64,000 nucleotides of DNA, taken from Tenacibaculum sp. (GTDB lineage: Bacteria; Bacteroidota; Bacteroidia; Flavobacteriales; Flavobacteriaceae). Position numbers and translations under genes: made by a program. The stretch covers positions 325,540 to 389,539 of the forward strand of contig JAKVCX010000005.1 in assembly GCA_022448525.1 (NCBI GenBank), read 5' to 3'. Below the pieces are notes generated by a model that ran no database searches, was not told the origin of the DNA, and worked only from the letters and a program-made list of their open reading frames with translations. This document shows, one piece after another, positions 25,654-34,764 of this stretch (the stretch's first letter is position 1; each line of letters opens with the position of its first letter).

Positions 25654-26361
25654 CTAAGATTTTGTATTATTAATTAATTCGTTAATACTGTTTTTATAGG
25701 TTTGGCCAATTGGAATTTTATAATTTTGAATATGAATTCGATTTCCTTGAATACTTGTTATATGTTCAATTGTAACTAGAAATGATTTATGAACTCGTAG
25801 TACACCATACTTGGATAGTATGGTTTCTAAAGTTGAGATTTTTTCATGAATAACTATCATTTTCTCCTTAGAATACACTTTTACGTAATTACTATAAGCC
25901 TCTACAAATAGTATATCTCTAATTTGAATTTGATGATGAACTTTATCTCCTTTCAAAAACACACTTCCGTTTTTAACTTCACTCACGGTTTCTGAAATAG
26001 CCGAGTTCATCTTATTGGTTTCGTTTACTTTATTGATAGCCTTTAAAAATCGAGATAAAGAGAAAGGTTTAAGTAAATAATCAACTACGTTAAGTTCGTA
26101 TCCTTCAAGAGCAAATTCTTTATAAGCAGTAGTTACAATAACTTTTGGAGGTTGTGCCAATGATTTCAGAAATTCGAATCCTGTAATTTTTGGCATTTGA
26201 ATATCCAGAAATATTAAATCGACTTTTTGCTTGATAATAATTTCTGAAGCTTCAAGAGCATTATATGCATTCCCAACTTTGTGCAGTAAAGGAAGCTTGT
26301 TACAATAATTCTCTAATATGCGATGCGCAATTGGCTCATCATCAATAATTACATAATTCAT
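25654..26361 (-). CDS. LytTR response regulator (AgrA/AlgR type)
   Basis: A 235-residue regulator. Receiver domain 1-120 with the acidic pair in VIIDDEP and phospho-acceptor D53 in LIFLDIQMP; K in DYLLKPF. LytTR DNA-binding domain about 135-232 with ILFVEAYSNYVKVYS and VHKSFLVTIEHI. The start overlaps the kinase stop (ATGA, 26358-26361), giving translational coupling. This is the simple LytS/LytTR arrangement common in Bacteroidota; the target genes are not evident. Confidence 0.93.
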   Translation of the reverse strand: MNYVIIDDEPIAHRILENYCNKLPLLHKVGNAYNALEASEIIIKQKVDLIFLDIQMPKITGFEFLKSLAQPPKVIVTTAYKEFALEGYELNVVDYLLKPFSLSRFLKAINKVNETNKMNSAISETVSEVKNGSVFLKGDKVHHQIQIRDILFVEAYSNYVKVYSKEKMIVIHEKISTLETILSKYGVLRVHKSFLVTIEHITSIQGNRIHIQNYKIPIGQTYKNSINELINNTKS

Positions 26362-27482
26362 AGGGTTTCAATATATAAACTTAACTCGTACTCGTTGTCG
26401 GTTGTATTGATGTTTAATTTGTGTTTATTCGGATACATAATAGCTAATCGTTGTTTGAAATTATCTAAACCAATTCCTTTACGATTAGTATTTGTTGATG
26501 CATAATTATTCTTTACACTAAAAAATATATGAGATTTCCCTGTTTTAATTTCAATATCGAGAAAAGCATTTTCTGTTAAACTATCAATTCCATGTTTAAA
26601 AGCATTTTCAATAGGAATTACCAGTAATATTGGTGCTATTTTTTGCGGCTCTATAATTTCTTTATGAAATGAAATTTCGACCTTTTTATTGTATCGAATT
26701 TTAGATAACTCAATATAATCTTCAACATATTTTATTTCCTCTTCTAACTTTACAAAATCAGATTTCCCTTCGTAAATCGTGTATCTCATAATATCTGATA
26801 ACTTTAAAATCATTTCTGGAGCTTGGTCTGATTTTTCAATAACTAAACCATAAAGGTTATTCAAGGTGTTGAAAAAAAAGTGCGGATTGATTTGACTCTT
26901 TAGTAATATCAATTCGTTTTGAGTTTGATTTACTTTTAAATTCATATACCATTTCCATTGATAATAACCCCATAGCACAATCATCATTGAAATTGAAAGA
27001 ATAAAATAACCAGTAACTACAAAACTATAATCTTCAGTATAATTTGGTTTTCCTCTAAAAATTAAGAAGTACGTGATGATTCCACCATAAGATAGTAGCA
27101 TCAGAATTTGATACTTTTTGAAAAATTGTGGAATTACGAAATAGCTAATTCCCATCCAAAACAGAATTAATGCAGGAATACTTATTGGATTATTAGGGAT
27201 TTGGAAATAATTTTCAGCAATTGCACTTAAGGAAAGTAAACCTAAAACTCCTAAAATTTTATAAATAGGAAATTTAGATAGTAAAACATGAAGTGTTAAC
27301 CAGCATAATACAAAACAAACACTATTGATTGCTATATAAACTGCAGGAATAACCGATTCTGGATTGATAATAAAACCTCCAGAAAAACCAACTATTAAAA
27401 ATATAATTACCGAAAGAATTCCAGCTATGATTATAGATTTAGCATTGTTTATTGAGATTAAATTTCCTCGAGTTTTTATCAT
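26358..27482 (-). CDS. LytS-type sensor histidine kinase
   Basis: A 374-residue membrane kinase. About six hydrophobic segments (residues 15-170) form the sensor part; there is no extracytoplasmic domain of size. The His_kinase domain has the family box LKSQINPHFFFNTLNNLYG with the phospho-accepting histidine. The ATPase region has the APILLVIPIENAFKHGID N box and KGIGLDNFKQRL. It is the partner of the regulator that follows. Confidence 0.92.
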   Translation of the reverse strand: MIKTRGNLISINNAKSIIIAGILSVIIFLIVGFSGGFIINPESVIPAVYIAINSVCFVLCWLTLHVLLSKFPIYKILGVLGLLSLSAIAENYFQIPNNPISIPALILFWMGISYFVIPQFFKKYQILMLLSYGGIITYFLIFRGKPNYTEDYSFVVTGYFILSISMMIVLWGYYQWKWYMNLKVNQTQNELILLKSQINPHFFFNTLNNLYGLVIEKSDQAPEMILKLSDIMRYTIYEGKSDFVKLEEEIKYVEDYIELSKIRYNKKVEISFHKEIIEPQKIAPILLVIPIENAFKHGIDSLTENAFLDIEIKTGKSHIFFSVKNNYASTNTNRKGIGLDNFKQRLAIMYPNKHKLNINTTDNEYELSLYIETL

Positions 27483-27670
27483 GTATAGAATTTGATGTTA
27501 TAAAAGTACTAATTGAAGTAGATCTTGCAAATTATCTTGATAAACACTAAGTTTTTTTAATCCAACGTCAAAATTTTATTGATGAATTCGTTTTCCTTCT
27601 ATAAGTATTGTGTTTGTTACGATTATCAATCAGTTTATCATATAAAATAGTTCTACGAAATAACGTGAAA

Positions 27671-27678
27671 TATGTTTG
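27671..27678 (+). promoter_or_regulatory. Candidate -7 element for the alpha/beta hydrolase gene
   Basis: TATGTTTG fits TAnnTTTG, 16 bp before the start at 27695. No clear -33 element accompanies it. Confidence 0.35.
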
Positions 27679-27694
27679 CTGAAAACAATTTTAT

Positions 27695-28678
27695 ATGAAA
27701 ACAATTAAAAAGATTATCAAGAAGTTTTTTAAGTATTTAGGAATTCTATTCGCAATCGTAATTTTCTCTGGATTACTTTTTCGAATGTTTGGGTCAAAAC
27801 CCAATAAACCATTAGGTGAATTGATCAAGGTAAACGGGGTAAACTTCCATGTTCACCGTACAGGAAAGAAAAGTAAGAAACCAACTGTTATTATAGAAGG
27901 TGGAGGTGGAGTATCAACAGAATATTTTCATTGGTTAAGTGAAGGGTTGAAAGACAGTTTAAGAGTTTTTAGATATGATAGAGCAGGAGTTGGTTATAGT
28001 GATTTGAATACGACACCACGAAACCCTGAAACTATTGCAAGGGAACTTCATGATTTATTAGAACAATCTGGGGAATCTCCACCTTATATTATTGCTGGAC
28101 ATTCTTTAGGAGGACCATATATGAGAGTGTTCACCGAGTTATATCCAAATGAAGTAAAAGGATTAGTTTTTATGGATGCTACACATCCTGAACAAGTGGA
28201 GCGATTTAATGCTGCACCTAAAAATTCATTTCGTTTTAAATCTGCTGTTTGGGGAATTAATGTGGCCATATTTTTTGCAGATGTTGGTGTGTTAGGAGTA
28301 TTGCAAAGTTTTACAGATCCCGTTTTTTCTGCTAAAGGATTACCAGATGAATTAAACGAAAGAACTAAAGATTTTTTGTTGAATGGTAAAAGTTTGAGAG
28401 GCTATAGAAATGAAATTAATAATTATCATTCCACTTTAAAAAGAGTACAGCAACCAGTGAATTTTGGAAATATGCCAATTCGAGTTATTACTGCTATTGG
28501 AGAGCAAAAGATAGAACCAAATGATCATTTTAAAAAGGTAATCGCGGCTCATAACGAATACACCGAATGGTCATCGGATGGTAAGCAAATCTTGATTCAT
28601 GGAAACCACCAAACCATTTTTACAATAAAAGAGAATGCCGATATCATTTGTGGAGAGATATTAAAATTGGTAAACTAA
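27695..28678 (+). CDS. Membrane-anchored alpha/beta hydrolase
   Basis: A 327-residue serine hydrolase. An N-terminal membrane segment (about 14-30) is preceded by a lysine-rich stretch. The fold shows the oxyanion part VIIEGGGGVSTEYF, the strand VFRYDRAGVGYSD, and the nucleophile elbow AGHSLGGPY. The catalytic histidine is near the end (LIHGNHQTIF). Members include esterases, lipases and epoxide or lactone hydrolases, and the substrate is not predictable. It stands alone after the divergent kinase. Confidence 0.85.
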   Translation: MKTIKKIIKKFFKYLGILFAIVIFSGLLFRMFGSKPNKPLGELIKVNGVNFHVHRTGKKSKKPTVIIEGGGGVSTEYFHWLSEGLKDSLRVFRYDRAGVGYSDLNTTPRNPETIARELHDLLEQSGESPPYIIAGHSLGGPYMRVFTELYPNEVKGLVFMDATHPEQVERFNAAPKNSFRFKSAVWGINVAIFFADVGVLGVLQSFTDPVFSAKGLPDELNERTKDFLLNGKSLRGYRNEINNYHSTLKRVQQPVNFGNMPIRVITAIGEQKIEPNDHFKKVIAAHNEYTEWSSDGKQILIHGNHQTIFTIKENADIICGEILKLVN

Positions 28679-28726
28679 AATATTGGTCTAAGCTTTTCCT
28701 ATATTTACTTTTTAATACAAAATATA

Positions 28727-29674
28727 ATGAAGAAAGTTATATTCTTATTAATTGTACAACTTTTAATTAGTTGTAATAATAATGAAAGTTCACCCGAAAT
28801 AGAAAAGCTGAAAAAGCAATTATTACAAAAGGAGGAAGTAATTTCTGATTTGACCAAAGAAGTTGAAAAATTACGAATTCCTCGTGATTCAGTTATTGAT
28901 GATTACTATCGTTTTGTAAAATCTACAAACGAAGAAATAAATGTTGCTGAACAATTATTTGGAGGAAAAGAAAATGTAATAGATGAAAAGTTTTTTGCAG
29001 ATACATTAGATATTTCAGATAACCTTCTAGTTTATGAACATACTTCTACAATTTCTCAATCTTCTAACTCTGATTTTGAAGGGATTTTAAAAGATTTTGA
29101 TCAAGAAATGAGTACTTATGGGAATGATTATTTTGTTCGAGTTATGACATTTTTTAATGGGGAAAGCTTGTCTTTAGAAACAGAAAACTCAAAAACTAAT
29201 ATTCATATACTAATACAGCCAACAGAATTGGGGTATGAGAATAAAACATTTGTAATTTCAGATTTTTTTGATGTTAGAATTTTGTCTTTAGAGAAAAACG
29301 ATTCAAACAAATTAGAGTTATTGTTTGAGCATGGAGTTTATCCTAGGAAAAAAGAAACAATCATTATAAGTCCAGAGTTGGTAAAGTTTAAAAAGGAGGC
29401 TAATCTTATTGATTTAAATTTACTTTATGGTGTTTGGGCTTATGATATCAATGATCCGCACGCAGAGTTTATGATTAATAAAAATGAGTTTTACTTAGCT
29501 GATACAGATGGTGACGGTTCATTTAAATATTCTATAAGAGATAATTTGCTCAAAGTTTTTTACAACGAAGCTACTCAGGAAGGAGAATTGATATCTGTTA
29601 GTCAAGATTCTTTAAAAATCAAATGGAAAGATGCTTTAGAGGTGACTAAATATGTTCGTTTTTCAAAGGATTAA
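28727..29674 (+). CDS. Lipoprotein with N-terminal coiled coil
   Basis: A 315-residue lipoprotein. The signal peptide ends in the lipobox LLISC, so Cys16 is lipidated. Residues 24-50 form a coiled coil (EIEKLKKQLLQKEEVISDLT), then a beta-rich domain follows; the C-terminal part (about 225-313) has FKYSIRDNLLKVFYNE and looks like a lipocalin-like or META-type barrel. Family not recognised. The next gene starts 13 bp later in the same direction, so the two are likely co-transcribed. Confidence 0.75.
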   Translation: MKKVIFLLIVQLLISCNNNESSPEIEKLKKQLLQKEEVISDLTKEVEKLRIPRDSVIDDYYRFVKSTNEEINVAEQLFGGKENVIDEKFFADTLDISDNLLVYEHTSTISQSSNSDFEGILKDFDQEMSTYGNDYFVRVMTFFNGESLSLETENSKTNIHILIQPTELGYENKTFVISDFFDVRILSLEKNDSNKLELLFEHGVYPRKKETIIISPELVKFKKEANLIDLNLLYGVWAYDINDPHAEFMINKNEFYLADTDGDGSFKYSIRDNLLKVFYNEATQEGELISVSQDSLKIKWKDALEVTKYVRFSKD

Positions 29675-29687
29675 CTAAGAGTTATTT

Positions 29688-30212
29688 ATGAAGACTGATT
29701 GGGATATTTTTGAAAAAATAATGAGTATTATCCAATTGATTTTTGGGATTGCTATTATTTGGATTGTAATTAAAACGGTAAAATATTATTTAGTTGAAAT
29801 TTTTGGAAGCGCCGATTTAAATTGGGAAAGCTTATTACAAATTAACATTTTAGAAAAAACATATTTCAGTTTTATTCATGGTTTAATAGGTGTTCTTGGA
29901 GGTACATTATGGTTTAAAAATAAAAAGTCTGGTTGGATGTTAAGTTTGTCATTTTGGATTATAACATGTTGTACTGTAACGTTGACTACAGCCAAATCCA
30001 TGTACCGGGATTCATTTTCTAATATTATTAAATCAAACGAGGAATATTGGATTTATTCTATTGTGATTTTTATATCATTACTTTTAATATTTGTTTTAAG
30101 TTCAAAATATTTTAGAGAAAAGTATAAACCCGATTTAAAAACATTGACTATTTACGGAAGTATTTTAGCATTACTGTTAATAACAAGATTTATACTTTTC
30201 CTTTCGACTTAA
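29688..30212 (+). CDS. Four-helix membrane protein of unknown function
   Basis: A 174-residue protein with four hydrophobic helices (about 10-33, 58-80, 84-105, 122-143 and a final stretch near 155-172). No motif is recognised. It follows the lipoprotein gene closely. Its 3' end overlaps the convergent methyltransferase gene by 23 bp. Confidence 0.65.
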   Translation: MKTDWDIFEKIMSIIQLIFGIAIIWIVIKTVKYYLVEIFGSADLNWESLLQINILEKTYFSFIHGLIGVLGGTLWFKNKKSGWMLSLSFWIITCCTVTLTTAKSMYRDSFSNIIKSNEEYWIYSIVIFISLLLIFVLSSKYFREKYKPDLKTLTIYGSILALLLITRFILFLST

Positions 30213-31815
30213 ACAAATTTATAGAAACCGTTGCTAAATCTGAATTTGGAAATTTTCTAAATGTCGAATCATCCGAAGTCAAACCAATTTCTTCCATAGC
30301 TTTCATGTATTCGTCAATTTCAATAATATATTGATCAGAATAACCATGTGTTGCATCGTAAGCCGTGGCGGCAGTTTTACCAATATTTTCCTTTACCAGT
30401 TCAGGTTTGGAAGTATGTAATTCAATTAATAACAAACCGAATTTATTTACAAATGGTTTCCATTTTTTAAAGTGTTGTTTCAAAGATTCAATAACGAGAT
30501 TGTTATTAATACGAACACCACGATACGCATAAGCTCCAGAACAATCTGTAGCGGTAATTTTTCCATTCAGTTTTGGTTCTTCCCAGATACGATTATGATC
30601 TAAGAATGTTCTTACATTGAGTAAATCCGATAAATCGATTCCGTATTTTTCGTTTAAATCTTTCGACATTGCAGCCGGATTACCAATATCTCCCCAAATT
30701 ACTTTTGCCCAAATATCTGCTTGAACTAAATTCTGACGAGTTATTTTTAAAGCAGCTTCGTTATAATCGACACCAATTAATAGAAGAGGATAATCTTCTA
30801 AAACTTTTCCACGTTCGGTTTGATTTTCAATTACATTGAATAAATGTTTTAAAAATGCTCCGTTTCCACAACCAACATCTAAAATTCCTTTAGGCTGTTC
30901 TTGGATTGGCTTGTTGAATAGTTTTATAATGATTTCATCAATTACTTTAAAGTACGATGCGTGTGCACCACCACTTCCCCAAACATTCATTTCTCTGTCA
31001 ACATGGATTTCTTCATTCCCAATTCCTTCCGATCTGAAAATTGTAGGATCACCAAAAATAAATTTATCTAATTTTCTTAAGGTTGGAATGTACGAAACTG
31101 TAACACCATAAGCACTGGCTCTTCTGGCAAAAAATAAGCCTTTATCTGTAAACTCGTAAGATTCTCCTGTTTTTGAAAACCATCCTAAATAAGTCAATAT
31201 ATCAAGTAATCGACCAAAGTTTTCAGGATCTTTATGAAATTCTTCTGCTTTAAATTTTGTTTGCATAAAGTACTTATGAAACATTCCTTTCATACCTAAT
31301 AAAACTAAAGTCGGACCAACTATAATTCCTTCAATATGAGCTAAAATTTGATATTGAATTTTTGATGTTTGCTCATCTTTTACAATAGTAATTCCAAAAT
31401 TGTTTTTATAATTCTGGAATAAACTTTCCAATTTTCTGAAAGGTTCAATTTCAAATTTTCGAGAACTATATTTCTCAGAGTATTTCAGTAGTTCTGTTGC
31501 TTCTCGGTACATGTGGAAATGAGAGAATGCGATTTCAGATAATTCATTCGTAGAAATTGTTACCGTATTTGTGTCATTATCTACTTTATATTCTAACCAA
31601 CCTTGCGAAGCAAAAGTTCTTAATGCAACATTTAAATATCCTTCATTTGCTTTAAAGGTTTTGGAAAGCTCAGTAAGATCGGTTTTTTTTGCTTTTAACA
31701 AGTGTTCTGTAATTCCTTTTTCATGTAATTCATGAGCTGCAGGACAGGTTACGATTCCATCTAAGTGACGAAATAATTTTCCTCTTAATTCAGATTTTTC
31801 TTGTTTTGAAAGCAT
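30190..31815 (-). CDS. SAM-dependent methyltransferase with duplicated winged-helix region
   Basis: A 541-residue class I methyltransferase. The SAM site is GILDVGCGNGAFLKHLF (about 313-329), with further motifs LLIGVDYNEAALKITRQNL and VIWGDIGNP. The N-terminal 290 residues hold two similar winged-helix units: LRGKLFRHLDGIVTCPAAHEL near 10-30 has a counterpart IQYQILAHIEGIIVGPTLVL near 148-168, each followed by a wing ending in SQGWLEY or YLGWFSK. Such domains usually mediate dimerisation in O-methyltransferases. No biosynthetic cluster surrounds it, so the substrate is unknown. Confidence 0.82.
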   Translation of the reverse strand: MLSKQEKSELRGKLFRHLDGIVTCPAAHELHEKGITEHLLKAKKTDLTELSKTFKANEGYLNVALRTFASQGWLEYKVDNDTNTVTISTNELSEIAFSHFHMYREATELLKYSEKYSSRKFEIEPFRKLESLFQNYKNNFGITIVKDEQTSKIQYQILAHIEGIIVGPTLVLLGMKGMFHKYFMQTKFKAEEFHKDPENFGRLLDILTYLGWFSKTGESYEFTDKGLFFARRASAYGVTVSYIPTLRKLDKFIFGDPTIFRSEGIGNEEIHVDREMNVWGSGGAHASYFKVIDEIIIKLFNKPIQEQPKGILDVGCGNGAFLKHLFNVIENQTERGKVLEDYPLLLIGVDYNEAALKITRQNLVQADIWAKVIWGDIGNPAAMSKDLNEKYGIDLSDLLNVRTFLDHNRIWEEPKLNGKITATDCSGAYAYRGVRINNNLVIESLKQHFKKWKPFVNKFGLLLIELHTSKPELVKENIGKTAATAYDATHGYSDQYIIEIDEYMKAMEEIGLTSDDSTFRKFPNSDLATVSINLFKSKGKV

Positions 31816-31891
31816 TCGTTAAAGTTTTAGTTAGTTGATTGTTATGTCTTAAATTTAAAAATTAAGCTTTACAAACAATAATTTTTTTCAT

Positions 31892-31922
31892 AAAAAAAAC
31901 TCACCTTCAAAAGATGAGTTTT
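31892..31922 (-). terminator. Terminator after the 31952-32707 gene
   Basis: AAAACTCA / TGAGTTTT stem with a 10-nt loop. On the minus strand it is followed by a T run. It lies about 30 bp past the lipoprotein stop. Confidence 0.75.
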
Positions 31923-31951
31923 AATTTTTTATTGAAAATATATGGGTTGAA

Positions 31952-32707
31952 TTACTCCTTTTTTACTTTCTTAGAATCTATTAAAGCTATTAGTTTAGTT
32001 AAAGCACTTTTAATAGAATTTGATTCTGTCTTATTTAGCATTAAACTGGCTTTTTCCTTAAGAGAATCATATTTAGCATTAGGATAAAGTTCTACTAAAT
32101 CTGTGAAATATTTTGAAATTCCATTAGCATAAATATCTTGTTCCTTTTTTGTCAAAGATTTTTCTTCATTTACTAAACTCAAATAATATGTGTAATTTGT
32201 AGAAAGTGTATTAACATTAGAGTTTACAAGATTTCTTATCTCTTTAGAATTAGGATCATCCGAACCTTCTATAGTTTCGTCATTCCCTAGTTTGAAATAC
32301 CTTAACTGTAATCCTAATCCAAACTGCCAAACAGCTAGCATTTCCTTTCCATAGACATACATGTCCTTTCTATCTCTCTCTTGATAGATTGACGACATAT
32401 CTTTCCAGTGAGAAAAGAATTCAGTAGCAACTTTGTTTTTATGTTTTAGACCTAATTCAGTATCGTCTAGAACTACTTTGAAGTTTTGCTCATCAGTTAG
32501 TTTTTCAACAATTATTCGTTGTTCAGGATCATCAAATGTTGGTTTCTTTTCATCGTTTAAATATCCAAATCTTAAATCAAGAATTGCTTTGTCATAATCA
32601 TTTAAATCCCAGAATCTTTTTTCAATTGGAAATTTGTGTTTTTCTTCTGCACAATTTGCAAATCCAATAGCAATTAAAAGTATTAGTATTACTTTATTTT
32701 TTTTCAT
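31952..32707 (-). CDS. Lipoprotein A, paralogue of the 33411-34172 product
   Basis: A 251-residue lipoprotein with lipobox GFANC (Cys19). After it the protein is mainly helical. It shares long stretches with the lipoprotein encoded at 33411: FPIEKRFWDLNDYDKAILDL against FPIEKQYWDINDYDQAILDL, IIVEKLTDEQNFKVVLDD against IIVEKLIDKQNYKVILDD, and YGKEMLAVWQFGL against YGKELLAVWHFGL. Family not recognised. It overlaps the 3' end of the DUF922-like gene by 14 bp, so the three are likely one transcript. Confidence 0.8.
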   Translation of the reverse strand: MKKNKVILILLIAIGFANCAEEKHKFPIEKRFWDLNDYDKAILDLRFGYLNDEKKPTFDDPEQRIIVEKLTDEQNFKVVLDDTELGLKHKNKVATEFFSHWKDMSSIYQERDRKDMYVYGKEMLAVWQFGLGLQLRYFKLGNDETIEGSDDPNSKEIRNLVNSNVNTLSTNYTYYLSLVNEEKSLTKKEQDIYANGISKYFTDLVELYPNAKYDSLKEKASLMLNKTESNSIKSALTKLIALIDSKKVKKE

Positions 32708-33395
32708 GTAATGTAATTTTTGATTTTTTAAAATGATTCAGCAAAGTTAATAAACTATCTATTTCTCTTTCATATCGTTTTTGTTCGCTATGTACATAAC
32801 TGTGAAACGTGTTATAGTCATATTCTTGTTGATATTTACTTTCTTCTTTTTCAATAGAATTGAGAATATAGTCTATATTACTTTTATTTTTAGTCTTCAA
32901 TTTAGAAATCCTTTCTTTAGCTTTTCTTACAAAAAGCTCGGTAATCTTGAAGTGATATTTTTCATGACTTAAAAGGTCCTTACTATAAGTCTTTTTATTA
33001 TAAACGAATGATCTCGAAGGATGAAAAAGTGCATCTATAGAAACTGAATCTTTGTCTATATTTGTATCAATACTAGTAACTATATATGCAAACCTTGTAT
33101 TTCCGTATAAAGACTTTTTAAAGAAATTTAATCCCCTAAAATTGTCAAAAGTAATTTTATCGTATTCACTAAATTTCATTGGTTTTTGATAATTAAAATA
33201 ATTAGTATGACTAATTATAAAAAAGAAAACCACTGAAGGTATTAGTATAAGCATACTAATTTTCAAAAATTGATATAACTTTTTTAAGGGTAATTTGTTT
33301 CCTTTTTTACTTTCTCTTATTACTATTATAAGTTGATAAAAAATAGGAGAGAAGTAAATTAAAAGAATTAAAGCTGCAATTAAATTTTCATTCAA
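32694..33395 (-). CDS. Membrane-anchored DUF922-like predicted zinc metalloprotease
   Basis: A 233-residue protein with two hydrophobic segments (about 5-25 and 45-63), then a soluble domain. The motif SHEKYHFKITELFVRKAKER (HEKYH, H144-H148) has the HExxH form. The following YDYNTFHSYVHSEQKRYEREI matches the pattern of the DUF922 family (YDxxTxHGxxxExQxxWxxxI), and the domain opens with ITFDNFRGL, like the family WDDF-type opening. Assignment is by pattern only. It sits between two paralogous lipoprotein genes, separated from the upstream one by 15 bp. Confidence 0.65.
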   Translation of the reverse strand: MNENLIAALILLIYFSPIFYQLIIVIRESKKGNKLPLKKLYQFLKISMLILIPSVVFFFIISHTNYFNYQKPMKFSEYDKITFDNFRGLNFFKKSLYGNTRFAYIVTSIDTNIDKDSVSIDALFHPSRSFVYNKKTYSKDLLSHEKYHFKITELFVRKAKERISKLKTKNKSNIDYILNSIEKEESKYQQEYDYNTFHSYVHSEQKRYEREIDSLLTLLNHFKKSKITLHEKK

Positions 33396-33410
33396 ATTAT
33401 CGAAGTTTAA

Positions 33411-34172
33411 TTATGCATTCGTTTTCTTTAACTTGATAAAATTGATGGACTCAACTAATGATTTTAGAGAAGCTCTAATTTCTTTTGATTTCACCTTCTT
33501 TAAAACGGCATTTGCTTTTTTCTCTACACGTTTATAATCTGCCTCTGGGTGTTGCATAATTAGTTTAGTGAAGTATGTGTCAATTCCTTGTATAAAGAAC
33601 TCTTTTTCGTTCTCATAAAAAGCATCTTCGTCTTTAATTAAATCCATATAACGTGAGAAATTCTTGAATAATTCCTCCATATTTTTATTGATTCGTTTAA
33701 CAACCTTGTCTTCGTTTGAGTTAGCAGAAAAGGTATGAATTGCGTTACTTCCAATAGTGAAGTATTCCATGTGAAAATCTAAACCAAAATGCCAAACGGC
33801 TAGTAGTTCTTTTCCGTAAATATATTTTCCTGATTCATCTTTCTCTTCATAAATTCCAGTCATGTCTTTCCATTGGTCAAAAAAGTCATGTGCGAATTTA
33901 TTTCGTTCTCTTAAGTTAATAGAAGAATCATCTAAAATTACTTTGTAATTCTGTTTGTCGATTAATTTTTCAACAATAATTCTCTTTTCAGGATTGTCTA
34001 AAGTAGGTTTTGGTTCATTATCTAGGTATCCAAAACGTAAATCAAGTATTGCTTGATCGTAATCATTAATGTCCCAATATTGCTTTTCTATCGGAAAATT
34101 ATGATTATTACCAGTACAATTGTAAAAAATAGTGGTGATTGTTAATAATAGTAATGTTTTACTTATTTTCAT
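33411..34172 (-). CDS. Lipoprotein B, paralogue of the 31952-32707 product
   Basis: A 253-residue lipoprotein, lipobox IFYNC (Cys19), first of the three-gene module. The start at 34172 (MKISKTLLLL) gives a proper signal peptide; an ATG 11 codons upstream would add a charged stretch. The mature part is helical and shares about half its residues with the downstream paralogue (see 31952), strongest at residues 25-60. Function unknown; the two lipoproteins may flank or present the membrane protease between them. Confidence 0.8.
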   Translation of the reverse strand: MKISKTLLLLTITTIFYNCTGNNHNFPIEKQYWDINDYDQAILDLRFGYLDNEPKPTLDNPEKRIIVEKLIDKQNYKVILDDSSINLRERNKFAHDFFDQWKDMTGIYEEKDESGKYIYGKELLAVWHFGLDFHMEYFTIGSNAIHTFSANSNEDKVVKRINKNMEELFKNFSRYMDLIKDEDAFYENEKEFFIQGIDTYFTKLIMQHPEADYKRVEKKANAVLKKVKSKEIRASLKSLVESINFIKLKKTNA

Positions 34173-34216
34173 AAGTGGCGATTTGTTTTTTTGATTTCGC
34201 CGCAAATGTAAGGAAT

Positions 34217-34762
34217 CTATCTGTTTAGTTGTGAATTAATTGCATTAAAAACAGATTCGTAATATTCACTGTATTCTGGAAGTAAAACATTCTCATATTT
34301 AGCAGTGTTTTTAAGAATTTCTAGCTCAAACAATTTTAGTTCAGCGACTTCACTTTCTTGAATAATTAATTTATCTATCGAGACTGTAAGTTCAGATATA
34401 AATACATGATGAAACTCATTATCAATTATTCCGTTTGCATGATTTACTTGATGTTTGCGTGTACCAATTTTTTGAAGATTTTCCGGTTTTATGATGAAAC
34501 CTATTTCTTCTTCAACCTCTCTTAAAGCAGCGACTTCAATTTTTTCACCAGCGGCAATATGACCGGCCACTGAAATATCCCATAAACCAGGAAACACTTT
34601 TTTGGTTAATGCTCGTTTTTGTAATAATATTTCTCCTGTAGAAGTATAAATCCAAATATGAACAGTAGGATGGAAGTAACCAAATTTATGTGCTTCTGAT
34701 TTTAAGCAAGATTTTCCAGTATAATTTCCTTGTTCATCTACAATATCAATAAGTTCATCCAT
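34217..34762 (-). CDS. Nudix hydrolase
   Basis: A 181-residue Nudix enzyme of the type often compared with isopentenyl-diphosphate isomerase. The complete Nudix box is at about residues 67-89 (GHIAAGEKIEVAALREVEEE, then IGF). An upstream WDISVAG and FHHVFISEL agree with the fold. It lies 2 bp after the class V aminotransferase gene and probably shares its transcript. The substrate (a nucleoside diphosphate derivative or an isoprenoid diphosphate) is not clear. Confidence 0.88.
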   Translation of the reverse strand: MDELIDIVDEQGNYTGKSCLKSEAHKFGYFHPTVHIWIYTSTGEILLQKRALTKKVFPGLWDISVAGHIAAGEKIEVAALREVEEEIGFIIKPENLQKIGTRKHQVNHANGIIDNEFHHVFISELTVSIDKLIIQESEVAELKLFELEILKNTAKYENVLLPEYSEYYESVFNAINSQLNR

Positions 34763-34764
34763 AA

